64,000 nucleotides of DNA from Chitinimonas viridis (GTDB taxonomy: Bacteria > Pseudomonadota > Gammaproteobacteria > Burkholderiales > Chitinimonadaceae): the NCBI RefSeq assembly GCF_030409555.1, contig NZ_JAUFPU010000019.1, positions 310,001 to 374,000 on the forward strand, in the 5' to 3' direction. Made by a program: the position numbers and the translations under genes. The notes beneath the pieces are model-generated. The model ran no database searches. It had not been told where the DNA came from and saw nothing but the letters and a program-made list of their open reading frames with translations. Shown here one piece after another: positions 40,350 to 49,531 of this stretch (position 1 is the first letter of the stretch; each line of letters begins with the position of its first letter).

Positions 40350-40746
40350 ATCCCACACCCCCAAGAGTCGGAGTTGGGCGCAATCCATCTAGAGACGCGC
40401 CCCAACACCCGAAGGTCTAAGAACGTCTTGCCTTGATGGATTACGAGTCGGCAGGCATTGCGCCTAGCCGGAGACGAGCCCGCAAGCCCAGCCTCCCTAG
40501 CCTCATGGCCCTTTGGGGCAAGCACCAGGCACGCTTTTCAGCGCCCTAATACCCGCGTTGGGCGAGGTGCCGCAACGCTATAAAACAAGGGCCGGATTTT
40601 CGCCCAATCCCCCCTCGCAGGCAAGTCATTTCTGTCAGAAAACTTGCTTACAGATTAGGGACATAGCACATCAGCAAACAGGCAGCCATCAAAGCGCAAC
40701 GGCCCACCCCACAGGCAGGCCGAGCGCTCAACGGCAAGATACCCGA
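40350..40746. other. intergenic region between fpr and the Rieske oxygenase gene
   Basis: 397 bp, presumably with the oxygenase promoter. I found no coding frame, hairpin or clear -35/-10 pair. Confidence 0.4.
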
Positions 40747-41523
40747 TTACTTCTCGACAAAGGCACGCTCGATCACATAGTCGCCAGGCACACCAATGCG
40801 TGGCGAAACATGGAAGCCACGGGCATCCAGCAAGGCCGCCGTATCCTTCAGCATGCTCGGGCTGCCGCACATCATGGCACGGTCGGTTTCCGGGTTCAGC
40901 GGTGGAAGGCCCAAATCCTCACACAGCTTGCCGTTCTCGATCAGATCAGTCAGCCGGCCCTGGTTGCGGAACTCCTCGCGGGTCACGCTGGGGTAGTAGA
41001 TCAGCTTCTGCTGGATCACATCGCCAAAGAATTCATTCTTGGGCAGCTCATTCTGGATGTAGTCAGCATAAGCCAACTCATTCACAAAACGCACGCCATG
41101 GAACAGGATGACCTTCTCAAAATGCTCATAGGTCTCCGGGTCCTTGATGATGGACATGAAAGGCGCCAAGCCAGTACCCGTACCAAACAGGAACAGATTC
41201 TTGCCAGGCTTGAGATCATGTATCACCAAGGTGCCGGTAGGCTTGCGGCTCACCAGTAGCTCATCACCCACCTTCAAGTGCTGCAGGCGCGAGGTCAGAG
41301 GGCCATTGGGCACCTTGATGCTGAAGAACTCAAGATGCTCTTCATAGTTGGCACTGGCAATCGAGTACGCCCGCATCAGGGGGCGCTCATTCACCTGCAG
41401 ACCTATCATCACAAAGTGTCCATTCTCAAACCGCAGCCCGGGGTCGCGGGTCGTGGTAAAGCTGAACAAGGTGTCGTTCCAGTGATGGACGCTCAGGACG
41501 CGTTCGGTAGCGATGGTGGACAT
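40747..41523 (-). CDS. fpr: ferredoxin--NADP+ reductase
   Basis: 258 residues, FAD/NADP-binding. RAYSIASANYEEHLEFFSIKV (FAD site, Arg51), then SRKPTGTLVIHDLKPGKNLFLFGTGTGLAPFMSII (NADP loop GTGTGLAPF) and MMCGSPSMLKDTAALLD, ending YVIERAFVEK, the usual Fpr C-terminus. It passes electrons between NADPH and ferredoxin or flavodoxin, and could serve the downstream Rieske oxygenase. Confidence 0.95.
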   Translation of the reverse strand: MSTIATERVLSVHHWNDTLFSFTTTRDPGLRFENGHFVMIGLQVNERPLMRAYSIASANYEEHLEFFSIKVPNGPLTSRLQHLKVGDELLVSRKPTGTLVIHDLKPGKNLFLFGTGTGLAPFMSIIKDPETYEHFEKVILFHGVRFVNELAYADYIQNELPKNEFFGDVIQQKLIYYPSVTREEFRNQGRLTDLIENGKLCEDLGLPPLNPETDRAMMCGSPSMLKDTAALLDARGFHVSPRIGVPGDYVIERAFVEK

Positions 41524-41713
41524 GAGATGAGAACGGTTGTTAATTGGCAGACCGGGATTTTAGCAAAGTATTAGAACCTCCCCCTACACATTCAGGTATT
41601 TGCATCCAGCAGAATGGAATAAAGGGGGCGCCCAGCAACCTCCAGCCTCGCAGAAGTCGCCGGCACAGGCATGGCCAGCAAGACGCCAACCACACCCACA
41701 CCTGCACAGAGCC

Positions 41714-42358
41714 TTACTTCTTGCCGGCGCGCTCCTGCGCAATCAGCTTGTTCAATATGGCAAACAGCTGCTGCTCGCCACCCGCCTGGCTTACCGAAGT
41801 CGAATACTTGCCGTTAACGATAAAGGTCGGCACCCCATTGACGCGATAGTCACGAGTCATCTGCTTGGCACGGCCAATCTGGCTGCCGATACCAAACGAC
41901 TTGTAGGCAGCCTCAAACTGGGCACGGTTGATACCGCGCTTGGCCACCCACTCAAACAACGTCTTCTCGTCACGCAGTTCCACCCGGCCACCGTGTATGG
42001 CATCAAACACGGCACGCTGGTGCTGAGCCAGCAGGCCCATGGTACGCAGTGTCACAAACAGCTTGGTGTGGCCTTCCATGTCCGAGCGGCCATCCCACAT
42101 CACATGCTCACGGCGCAGAACCACATCAGGCGGCAGGCTCTTCTCCCAGGCCGCCACCGCAGGCTCCAAGGCGCTGCAATGTGGGCAGCCAAACCAGAAG
42201 AACTCGATCACCTCGATCTTGCCAGGGGTAGCCACAGGCTGGGCAACCGGCAGCTTGGTTACCGGGCCAGCATGGTCGCCAGCAGCCAAGGCCGAGGCAC
42301 CGATTACCGACAGACCCAATGCCAACAAGGCACGGGCAAATAGACGCTTGCTGTTCAT
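41714..42358 (-). CDS. dsbA: thiol:disulfide interchange protein DsbA
   Basis: Periplasmic oxidase that forms disulfides in exported proteins. 214 residues: signal peptide MNSKRLFARALLALGLSVIG (cut near ALA), thioredoxin fold with active site FFWFGCPHCSALEP (Cys58, Cys61), cis-Pro region GVPTFIVNGKYST. The helical insertion is of normal length. A strong 5' hairpin precedes it. Confidence 0.95.
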   Translation of the reverse strand: MNSKRLFARALLALGLSVIGASALAAGDHAGPVTKLPVAQPVATPGKIEVIEFFWFGCPHCSALEPAVAAWEKSLPPDVVLRREHVMWDGRSDMEGHTKLFVTLRTMGLLAQHQRAVFDAIHGGRVELRDEKTLFEWVAKRGINRAQFEAAYKSFGIGSQIGRAKQMTRDYRVNGVPTFIVNGKYSTSVSQAGGEQQLFAILNKLIAQERAGKK

Positions 42359-42390
42359 ACAGAGTGCTTTCTCATTGTTTGGATGGATCA

Positions 42391-42417
42391 GGCGGCCATC
42401 CAGCGGCCGCCATTGTA
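42391..42417 (-). promoter_or_regulatory. dsbA -10 element and 5' leader hairpin
   Basis: Minus strand TACAAT (42412-42417) is a good -10; the -35 is weak. It is next to a perfect 7-bp stem GGCGGCC / GGCCGCC with a 7-nt loop (42391-42411), so the transcript would begin at or inside the hairpin. A stabilising 5' stem-loop is possible. Confidence 0.4.
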
Positions 42418-42727
42418 ACTGCTGAAAAACTGAAGCTCATTCAAAAAGCGTCGAAAAGCGCGCCAATGCAGCGCCCTCCACGCAACGTGCAAGAGGCACT
42501 TCCGTCGCGGCAACAAGGGCGGCACAAAACCTTTACCCGGCCGCCACCCCAACGCCTAGCACAGGGTTTCCCTGTGCGCCAGCGCCTGACCAACATCGCT
42601 AGACAAATGCCAGCCACCACGGTTCCCCATCAACAGCCGCTTCAGCGCCGGCGCCACCGGCAATCCAACAGGGCAAACGCCCCGTCAGACGCGTCAACTG
42701 CTAGTCTCAGCGGAGAGGCCGCAACTG
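42418..42727. other. intergenic region
   Basis: About 310 bp between dsbA and a tiny membrane-protein gene. Nothing coding that I would support; no clear repeats. Confidence 0.4.
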
Positions 42728-42868
42728 TCAGCCAAAAACACCAAAGTTATTCAGAAAGGCCGCCATCGAGCCGCCTATCAGCAACACCAGTATCAAGGCC
42801 GTACGCAGATTACGGCGCGCCATGGCAGCCCTGTCTCGTTGCTTGTCGTTCATTTCCTGCTCGCTCAT
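42728..42868 (-). CDS. 46-residue single-helix membrane protein
   Basis: ATG at 42868 to TGA at 42728. Starts MSEQEMNDKQRDRAAMARRN, then one hydrophobic helix (LRTALILVLLIGGSMAAFL) and a short FGVFG tail. The positive residues before the helix predict an N-in topology. A GAAGGAG box lies about 10 bases upstream. The shape recalls small cytochrome-oxidase assembly proteins, but no oxidase genes are near, so I leave it unnamed. Confidence 0.6.
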   Translation of the reverse strand: MSEQEMNDKQRDRAAMARRNLRTALILVLLIGGSMAAFLNNFGVFG

Positions 42869-42967
42869 TGAATACCCACTCCTTCATTGCCCGGATGCCC
42901 TACACCGCACAGATAGCCACAAAACGCTACCGTGACGCCAGTAAAACAAGACTTGTCTGAATACATC

Positions 42968-43168
42968 ATGAAAATCGGCGAAACAGCCCAGTCGGCACAA
43001 CGCACCGCAGAGACCCTACGCTACTACGAAAGGCCGACAGCCTGCCATGAACCCAATCCTTGGTGGCTACTCGCCGACCGGGTTGGAGCCAGCACTGGCG
43101 CTGCATGCCAATGCCGCCTGAACCAGCAGGCCCAACCCAGGTCAAGACGGACACAGCATAAATCTTGA
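42968..43168 (+). pseudogene. MerR-family regulator remnant
   Basis: Begins MKIGETAQSAQRTAETLRYY then ER, the first helix-turn-helix of a MerR regulator (compare MKIGELA...ETLRYYER), but after residue 22 the frame reads PTACHEPNPWWLL and no longer resembles MerR. Neither the second helix-turn-helix nor the effector domain is found nearby. A truncated or decayed gene. Confidence 0.6.
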
Positions 43169-43181
43169 AGTAACTACAAGG

Positions 43182-43805
43182 TCAAGCACCCAGCTGCAAA
43201 ATTGCTGCCTGCAGGTTGGCCCGGGCTGGCAGCTCCAGCCGCTTAAACAAAGCATCGGTCGCATAAATACGCGGCCGCGCCAGAAAACCCGCAAGCACAG
43301 CAGCGCGCCTGGCCGCAAAAACAGCCGGCGCCACCCAGGCATACTCCTGCCTGATCTGCTGCTCATACTGGGCAAAGCGCGATGCCTCCGCCCCCAGTAT
43401 CGCCAGGTCGATATCCACCAGCAGCTGGGCATCCACCGTCAGAGGCAGCACGTCATGCCGGGTCGCCATGATCAACTGCACCACCCGCTCCACCGCCGCC
43501 CCACCCACCCCGGCCGCCAGCAAAGCCTCCCACGCCCAAGCCGCACTGCGCGCCTCATTATCCCGGCCCTGCACATCATAAATGGCATCATGAAACCACA
43601 AAGCCAACGCCACCTCCCCCGGCCGCTCCGCACAGGCAGAGGTGGTTTCAAACAGCGCCAGGCACTCATCCAGGTGCTGCAAGGTGTGGTAGAAGCGCTG
43701 GACCTCCCCATACCGCGCCAGCAACGCAGCCAGCAAAGCCGCATCAGGCTCCGCCACCCCCACACCCATCCAGGCATGACGCCAGCTTGCAATTCTGTCC
43801 ACCAT
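43182..43805 (-). CDS. predicted HD-superfamily metal-dependent phosphohydrolase
   Basis: 207 residues. HTLQHLDECLALFE (first His), LALWFHDAIYD (HD pair), LIMATRHD and DIDLAILGAEASRFAQYEQQIRQEY match the COG4339-type family of predicted HD hydrolases, substrate unknown. Single gene. Confidence 0.85.
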   Translation of the reverse strand: MVDRIASWRHAWMGVGVAEPDAALLAALLARYGEVQRFYHTLQHLDECLALFETTSACAERPGEVALALWFHDAIYDVQGRDNEARSAAWAWEALLAAGVGGAAVERVVQLIMATRHDVLPLTVDAQLLVDIDLAILGAEASRFAQYEQQIRQEYAWVAPAVFAARRAAVLAGFLARPRIYATDALFKRLELPARANLQAAILQLGA

Positions 43806-43982
43806 ATCCCACGCGCCGCCTGCTATTGAAACGCCACATCGTACCTCAGCTCACCCGATTGGTCGGCCCAAGCAGAGCGGCTACTGCGAGGCTCGGGAGC
43901 TGCCAACAGGTATGCGCCGCACACACTGTGTGAGGACTGCCATTTCGCAACAGCGCCGAAATGAGTTGCCTAGTAGCCCGTT

Positions 43983-44780
43983 TTACCCAGCCGGCGTCGT
44001 CAGCGCTGCAATCATCTCCTTGACCGCAACAGCCGCCAGCTCCGGCTTCTCGAAGGGAAACAGGTGCCCGCCATCAAACTCTGCCAGTTTCACGCCGAAA
44101 TGCCGCTTCATGCTGGCAATGTCGGCTGGCCGTACATAGATCGAGGTCTTGCCGCCGATAAAGCCGGTAGGCACTGTCAGCTTGCCTCTATGGCGTGGAA
44201 AAACATGCGGCAGGCCAACATAGATGCGGTACTCCACTTCGGTGTCAAACTTGAGCCTGACGCCGTTTTCCGTCGGTACAGTGCCCTCCATCACATAGTC
44301 GCGCAGGCAGCGAGGGTCGAAATCGGCAAACATGCCGCGTCCCTCGAAATGGCGATAGGCAGCTTCCGTGCTGGGCCATTCGCGGCGGCGGGTACGTGAC
44401 CCCCGGCCTGGGGTCAATCGCTCGATAAAGCCAAACCATTTCCCCAGGCGCAACATGCTGGAAACCCGTCTGCTGAAGATGGGGGAATCGAGCAGCACGA
44501 CGGCGCGAAACAGGTCGGGCCGCTCCATGGCACACATGAAGGAGAGAAACCCGCCCAGCGAATGACCAACTGCGATCACCGGCTGGTCATAGCGCTGCTC
44601 GATGTAGCGTATGGATTCAAGCACCTGATTTGGCCAGCAGTCATGCACGGGATACCGCGGATCATGCCCCAGCGCTTCTATGTAACCCACATCGAAATCA
44701 GCTTCGAACTGCGACAGGAACTGCTTGTAGCTGCTGGCCGGAAAGCTGTTGGCGTGGGAGAAATGCAGAGGAGTTTTCAT
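43983..44780 (-). CDS. alpha/beta hydrolase
   Basis: 265 residues from MKTPLHFSHANSFPASSYKQ. The nucleophile elbow is VGHSLGGFLSF; the acid and His of the triad appear later in VPTGFIGGKTSIY and FDGGHLFPFEKPE. Substrate unknown; esterase or lipid-related hydrolase. A perfect palindrome (44816-44829) and a second one (44853-44868) lie upstream. Confidence 0.88.
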   Translation of the reverse strand: MKTPLHFSHANSFPASSYKQFLSQFEADFDVGYIEALGHDPRYPVHDCWPNQVLESIRYIEQRYDQPVIAVGHSLGGFLSFMCAMERPDLFRAVVLLDSPIFSRRVSSMLRLGKWFGFIERLTPGRGSRTRRREWPSTEAAYRHFEGRGMFADFDPRCLRDYVMEGTVPTENGVRLKFDTEVEYRIYVGLPHVFPRHRGKLTVPTGFIGGKTSIYVRPADIASMKRHFGVKLAEFDGGHLFPFEKPELAAVAVKEMIAALTTPAG

Positions 44781-44815
44781 GCGAGTCCGGGGCGGCCAAG
44801 TTTGCATGGCAGAAA

Positions 44816-44829
44816 GGTGACATGTCACC
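44816..44829. promoter_or_regulatory. GGTGACATGTCACC palindrome upstream of the hydrolase
   Basis: Perfect 14-bp palindrome, 36 bp before the hydrolase ATG at 44780. Its core GTGACATGTCAC nearly equals the GTGACACGTCAC of 32297-32308. Confidence 0.6.
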
Positions 44830-44852
44830 CTATCCGCCACTCAAATAAACTA

Positions 44853-44868
44853 TCTAGCGGTTGCTAGA
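44853..44868. promoter_or_regulatory. TCTAGC-GGTT-GCTAGA palindrome upstream of the hydrolase
   Basis: Perfect 6-bp arms with a 4-bp centre, 73 bp before the hydrolase ATG, next to the GTGAC palindrome and beside A/T-rich DNA. A second operator or part of the promoter. Confidence 0.4.
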
Positions 44869-44906
44869 ATATTAACTCGAATCATACCCTCGCCCTGCCC
44901 TGACTG

Positions 44907-47897
44907 TCAGCGTGGTGGATGAATTTCCTGCCAGCCGGCATCCAGCCTGGGCAACAGCACCTTGTCCGCCGACAGGCGCATCATCAGCTCGGATGCAGGC
45001 ATGGGGCGACCCAGTAGATAGCCTTGCACCAGATCACAGCCGGCGGCACGCAGGAAATCAAACTGCTCAACCGTTTCCACGCCCTCGGCCACAACCTTCA
45101 ATGCCATCTTGCGGGCGATGGCAACAATGGCCTCCGTGATGACCATGTCGTCGCCTTCGTGTGGGATGCCCGAGATAAAACCACGGTCGATCTTGAGGTT
45201 ATCCAGCGGGAACTGTTTGAGGCTGACCAGCGAGGAGTAGCCGGTACCAAAGTCATCAATGGACAAGGCGACGCCCATTTCCTGCAAACGCAACAGCAGC
45301 CTCACGGCATCCTGCGGTTGTTGCATCACGGTACTCTCGGTCAGTTCCAACTCCAGCATATGGGGTGGCAGGCCGCTCTGGCTCAGCGCCTCGCTGATAT
45401 AGCCCAGTAGATTGTCGTCGGCAAACTGGCGGGCGGAAAGGTTCACCGCGATATGGCGCAGGCCATAACCTGCATCCAGCCACTCCCTGCCTTGCCGACA
45501 GGCCTCCTGCAGCACCCAGGCGCCGATGGGCACAATCAGGCCATTCTGCTCAGCCAGGGGGATGAACCGTGCGGGCGGCACCAGACCCAACTCCGGATGC
45601 CGCCAGCGTATCAGTGCCTCCACCCCAACGATCTCGCCCGTCTCGGTCGCCACCTGTGGCTGATAATGCAGTTCAAACTCGCCACGCTCCAGTGCGTGCC
45701 TAAGGCTGTTTTCGAGCAGCAGATGCTCAAACGCCTGGGCATTCATCTCCTTGGCAAAAAACTGATAGGTGTTCTTGCCCCGTTGCTTGGCCCTATACAT
45801 GGCCACGTCAGCGTTCTTCAGCAGCGACGCCGCATCATGGCCGTCCCCTGGGTACACAGCCACACCCACGCTGGCGGTCACGAACATCTCGTGGCCATCG
45901 ATAAAGAAATGCTGCGCCATAGCATCGACCACCCGGTTCGCCACGTCAGCTGCCATTTCCGGGTTGGGCAGGTTCTCCAGTACGAGGGTGAACTCATCTC
46001 CGCCCAGGCGACCCAGCAGATCCGTCGCCTTGACCTGGTTGCGCAAACGCTCGGTGGCAGCCACCAGCAGCTTGTCTCCCGCACCATGCCCCAGTGTGTC
46101 ATTGATGGCCTTGAATCGGTCCAGGTCGAGAAACAACACGGCCAGCGACTGCTTGAGATTCCGTGCCCGGCTGATCTCGTGCTCCAGCTGGCTCATCAAG
46201 CCGCTGCGATTCAACAGCCCTGTCAGACCGTCATGGTTGGCGAGATAGTGCAGCCGGGTTTCCGCCTCTTTGCGGCTGGTGTAGTCGGTAAAGACTCCAA
46301 CATAGCTATTGATGCGCCCTGCATCATCACGCACCGCCGAGATGGACATCCACACCGGATACCACTCACCACCAAGACGCCGATCACGCATCTCACCCTG
46401 CCAGTGACCATCACGTGCCAGGTGGTCGAGCATTTCATGGTTGAATTCAGCACGGGCATCCTGCCGCATCAACATGCGCGACAGCTTGCCTATGGCCTGC
46501 TGCGCCGAATAACCGGTAATACGGCTAAATGCCGGGTTCACTGCCACGATCCGGCTATCGGCATCTGTGATCAGTATCCCCTCAGAGGCTGACTCGAATA
46601 CCCGCTCTGCCAGCCTGGACTGCCGCTCCGCCTCAATCCGCTGGCTTACGTCCAGCGCAATACCCATCACGGCCAGCCGACCATCGTATTCAAATACCCG
46701 GCCATGCGCCTCCACCCACAACAAGCTGCCATCGCGACGCCTGGCGCGGTAGGTATAGCGGGCACTTTCCATTTCGCCCGCCAGTCGGCGGCGGTGATAG
46801 TCGCGCAACAGGGGTAGATCCTCGGTGGCGGTCATGTCCTCCACCGAAAGACCGATCAGCTGGTCGGCCGAGTCATAACCCAGCACACGCGCAATTTCTG
46901 GATTGGCATAAACCAGCCGGCCATCCTGCACCACATACAGGCCAACCAGCGACAGCTCCACAAATGCGCGAAACTTGCCTTCCGATTCCAACAGCTTGCG
47001 CTCTGCCGCCCGTATGGGCGAAAGATCGCTGATGATGGCTATGTAGTGGCTGACGGCATGGTGCTCGTTGCGCAGTGCGCTGATCGACAGCATGGTCGGA
47101 TAGACGTCGCCGTTCTTGCGCAGGGCCAGGAACTCCCCCTGCCAGCGGCCGCTGCTCAGGGCTGCCGCCACGATATGCTCCAGGCGCGTGCCACTGATGC
47201 GGTGCTCCAGCGACAGCACAGGCTGCCCCACCAGCTCATCGCGGCGATAGCCCGACAGGCTTTCCAGGGCAGAGTTGACGGTAACGATCATGCCCATGGC
47301 ATCGGTCACCACGATGCCTTCGCTGCTGGCCTCGAAAGCCCGCGCATACAGCGCCAGTTCATGCTGAACGGTGATGCGGTCGGTAATGTCGATCAACACA
47401 CCGACCAGACGATGCTCGCCCCCCAGCCGGGCAGCCCTGCTATGCACTTCACAATGCCTTATCTGCCCATCACCGCGCAGGATGCGGAAGGGATAGCGCA
47501 GGCTATCGACCTCCCCCGCCATGCGGCGGCGAACGTTCTCGGTTACCAGCTCAAGGTCATCAGGATGTATGACGCGACTGAGCGGCAGGTCAGACAGCGC
47601 ATCGCGTGGGTAGGCCAGGATATCGGCCATGGCCTGATTGCCATAGACGATGCGGTCAGCCTCCAGGCAGTAGATACCAACCAGAGACTGCTCCACAAAG
47701 CCAGCAAGTTCTGCGGCAACTTCGGTGTCGTCAGGCTTGGCGGCAGAACGTAGATGACAGAAATAGGCCACCCCTCCACCTATGGCCACGGCCAGGGGCA
47801 GTGCCACCCATGCAGGCAGCAGGCTCGCCGCCAGAACAGCGGTAGCCGCAACCGTCCCCTTCAACAGGGGCGGCCAGATTCCGGGGGTCTTCTCCAT
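44907..47897 (-). CDS. four-PAS GGDEF-EAL c-di-GMP regulator
   Basis: 996 residues. N-terminus has hydrophobic segments at about 10-48, then four PAS/PAC modules (each with PxxxL...DITDR- or DVSQR-type ends) to about 555, a GGDEF domain (GRLGGDEFTLV near residue 630) and an EAL domain (GVEALIRWRHPEL near 757, then IDDFGTGYSSL and KIDRGFISGI). Both active sites look intact, so it may make and break c-di-GMP under PAS control. Confidence 0.93.
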   Translation of the reverse strand: MEKTPGIWPPLLKGTVAATAVLAASLLPAWVALPLAVAIGGGVAYFCHLRSAAKPDDTEVAAELAGFVEQSLVGIYCLEADRIVYGNQAMADILAYPRDALSDLPLSRVIHPDDLELVTENVRRRMAGEVDSLRYPFRILRGDGQIRHCEVHSRAARLGGEHRLVGVLIDITDRITVQHELALYARAFEASSEGIVVTDAMGMIVTVNSALESLSGYRRDELVGQPVLSLEHRISGTRLEHIVAAALSSGRWQGEFLALRKNGDVYPTMLSISALRNEHHAVSHYIAIISDLSPIRAAERKLLESEGKFRAFVELSLVGLYVVQDGRLVYANPEIARVLGYDSADQLIGLSVEDMTATEDLPLLRDYHRRRLAGEMESARYTYRARRRDGSLLWVEAHGRVFEYDGRLAVMGIALDVSQRIEAERQSRLAERVFESASEGILITDADSRIVAVNPAFSRITGYSAQQAIGKLSRMLMRQDARAEFNHEMLDHLARDGHWQGEMRDRRLGGEWYPVWMSISAVRDDAGRINSYVGVFTDYTSRKEAETRLHYLANHDGLTGLLNRSGLMSQLEHEISRARNLKQSLAVLFLDLDRFKAINDTLGHGAGDKLLVAATERLRNQVKATDLLGRLGGDEFTLVLENLPNPEMAADVANRVVDAMAQHFFIDGHEMFVTASVGVAVYPGDGHDAASLLKNADVAMYRAKQRGKNTYQFFAKEMNAQAFEHLLLENSLRHALERGEFELHYQPQVATETGEIVGVEALIRWRHPELGLVPPARFIPLAEQNGLIVPIGAWVLQEACRQGREWLDAGYGLRHIAVNLSARQFADDNLLGYISEALSQSGLPPHMLELELTESTVMQQPQDAVRLLLRLQEMGVALSIDDFGTGYSSLVSLKQFPLDNLKIDRGFISGIPHEGDDMVITEAIVAIARKMALKVVAEGVETVEQFDFLRAAGCDLVQGYLLGRPMPASELMMRLSADKVLLPRLDAGWQEIHPPR

Positions 47898-48067
47898 TGC
47901 GCTCTTGGTGTTTGGGTGTCAGCCAGGGCCAACAACCGTACTCGGCGTATTTCAGCATTTGATTGTAAGGTAAATCCGCCAAACCACCAGTTACCCATCC
48001 ACCCCAAGCCGCCAAACACCCCAAACCTGATGCAAACCGCCAACTACCCGCGCCAGACGCGAACCAC

Positions 48068-49495
48068 TCAAGCCGCGCCAGACAGCCTCACAATCGCCAG
48101 CCCTGGCAGGCTGCGCAAATGCTTGTTCAGTATCTTGTAGCTATCCAGGTCAAACGGCATCTGCCCCACTTGCTCCAGCAGCTCGGGCAAGTCCTCTTCG
48201 CAGTTCACTGTACCCAGGTGGCGCCAGTGGTCTATCAGGTGCAGATCCACCGCCGCGCTGGACTCGGCCTGTTCCTTGACCAGGATAGGTCCGCCATAGG
48301 GCCAGCTATTGAGCTTGAGCTTGGCCAGCACGGCGCAGGCACGCGCCTGGTGGGTCAGCATGGGTTCCTTGTTGACGCAGGCACCACGGCATTTGCCTAT
48401 CTGCATGCCAAAACAGGGCGTACCCGCTCGCCGGCTTGTACGTTCCAGCCCCAGTGCCATCATGCATAGCTTGTTGGCCTCGGCGATCTTGCGCAGGGTG
48501 TTGGTTGCCTCCCGCTCATTGCCGTAAAGCCCAAACAAATTGGTCTGGCGACTAAAGTCCAACTCGTGGGCGTAGACCAGCTCAAGCTTGGCACTCCCCT
48601 CTGCATTGGGCTCATAGCGCCAGGCGCACAACTGCTCGTCGCACCGCTGCTTTGGGTTATGCAGTGGCTGCAGTTGCTTGAGCAGGCGTGCTTCCATCAG
48701 CAACGCCCCCAGCTCGCCAGCGGTGGATATCCAGTCTATGCGGGTGATCTGGTGGTGAAAGCGCAGCGCCTTGCTGGCACGCCCATCCCCAGAAAAATGC
48801 GCCAGCACGCTGCGCTTGAGATTACTGCTCCGCCCCACATAGAGCGAGGCATCGCTGTCACCATAAAACAGATACACCCCATGGCCATCCGGCATGGACT
48901 CGATCACCTCGGGATCAACACCTGCGGGCAGACTGGCCTGGCGGCTGATCTCCTCCAGCACGGCATTCAATTGCTCTGCCGGTAGCTCACGCTTGAGCTT
49001 GACCAGAAACTGGTAGATCAACCGCGCATCGGTCAAGGCACGATGCCGCTCACCTTCAGCAACCAGGCCATTGCGCGCCGATACGGCATCCAGATTGTGC
49101 TTGTACTCGCCAGGAAACAGCTTTTTCGAAAGCTTGACGGTACACACCACCCGCGCACGGAAGTTGAGGCCAGCGCGCTGAAACTCGTTCTTGAGAAAGC
49201 CATAGTCAAAGCGGGCATTATGGGCCACGAATACCCTGCCCTCCAGCCGCGCCAGCAGCGGCTCGGCCAGTTGGGCAAAGGTCGGGGCCTCCGCCACCAT
49301 TGCGTCGCTGATGCCCGTCAACTGGCTGATAAATGGCGGAATGGCAGTCTGCGGGTTGACAAGGCAGCTCCACTCCGTCATGCACTCGCCATCCCACTCC
49401 ACCAGGCCAACCTCGGTGATACGGTCGCGCTGCGCATTGGCCCCGGTGGTTTCGAGGTCGACAAAGATCAGCGGCTGGTCTAGCAAATCAGGCAT
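48068..49495 (-). CDS. 3'-5' exonuclease (Pol III epsilon-like) with GIY-YIG domain
   Basis: 475 residues from MPDLLDQPLIFVDLETTGAN. The DEDDh exonuclease shows DLETTG, HNARFDYGFLKNEF and HRALTDARLIYQFL. A GIY-YIG domain follows (GVYLFYGDSDASLYVGRSSNLK), then a UvrC-like Cys block (CFGMQIGKCRGACVNKE). This is the fused exonuclease/Cho-like nuclease found in many beta- and gammaproteobacteria, acting in DNA repair. An upstream in-frame ATG (49519) is also possible. Confidence 0.9.
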   Translation of the reverse strand: MPDLLDQPLIFVDLETTGANAQRDRITEVGLVEWDGECMTEWSCLVNPQTAIPPFISQLTGISDAMVAEAPTFAQLAEPLLARLEGRVFVAHNARFDYGFLKNEFQRAGLNFRARVVCTVKLSKKLFPGEYKHNLDAVSARNGLVAEGERHRALTDARLIYQFLVKLKRELPAEQLNAVLEEISRQASLPAGVDPEVIESMPDGHGVYLFYGDSDASLYVGRSSNLKRSVLAHFSGDGRASKALRFHHQITRIDWISTAGELGALLMEARLLKQLQPLHNPKQRCDEQLCAWRYEPNAEGSAKLELVYAHELDFSRQTNLFGLYGNEREATNTLRKIAEANKLCMMALGLERTSRRAGTPCFGMQIGKCRGACVNKEPMLTHQARACAVLAKLKLNSWPYGGPILVKEQAESSAAVDLHLIDHWRHLGTVNCEEDLPELLEQVGQMPFDLDSYKILNKHLRSLPGLAIVRLSGAA

Positions 49496-49531
49496 GGTGC
49501 TACGCAATGAGAAGGGCAAGGGGCCGTCACT

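Noticed and set aside
47940-48067. CCA-rich stretch with a repeated CGCGCCAGAC as a repeat element
   Set aside because: Only two short copies; no array or mobile-element structure.
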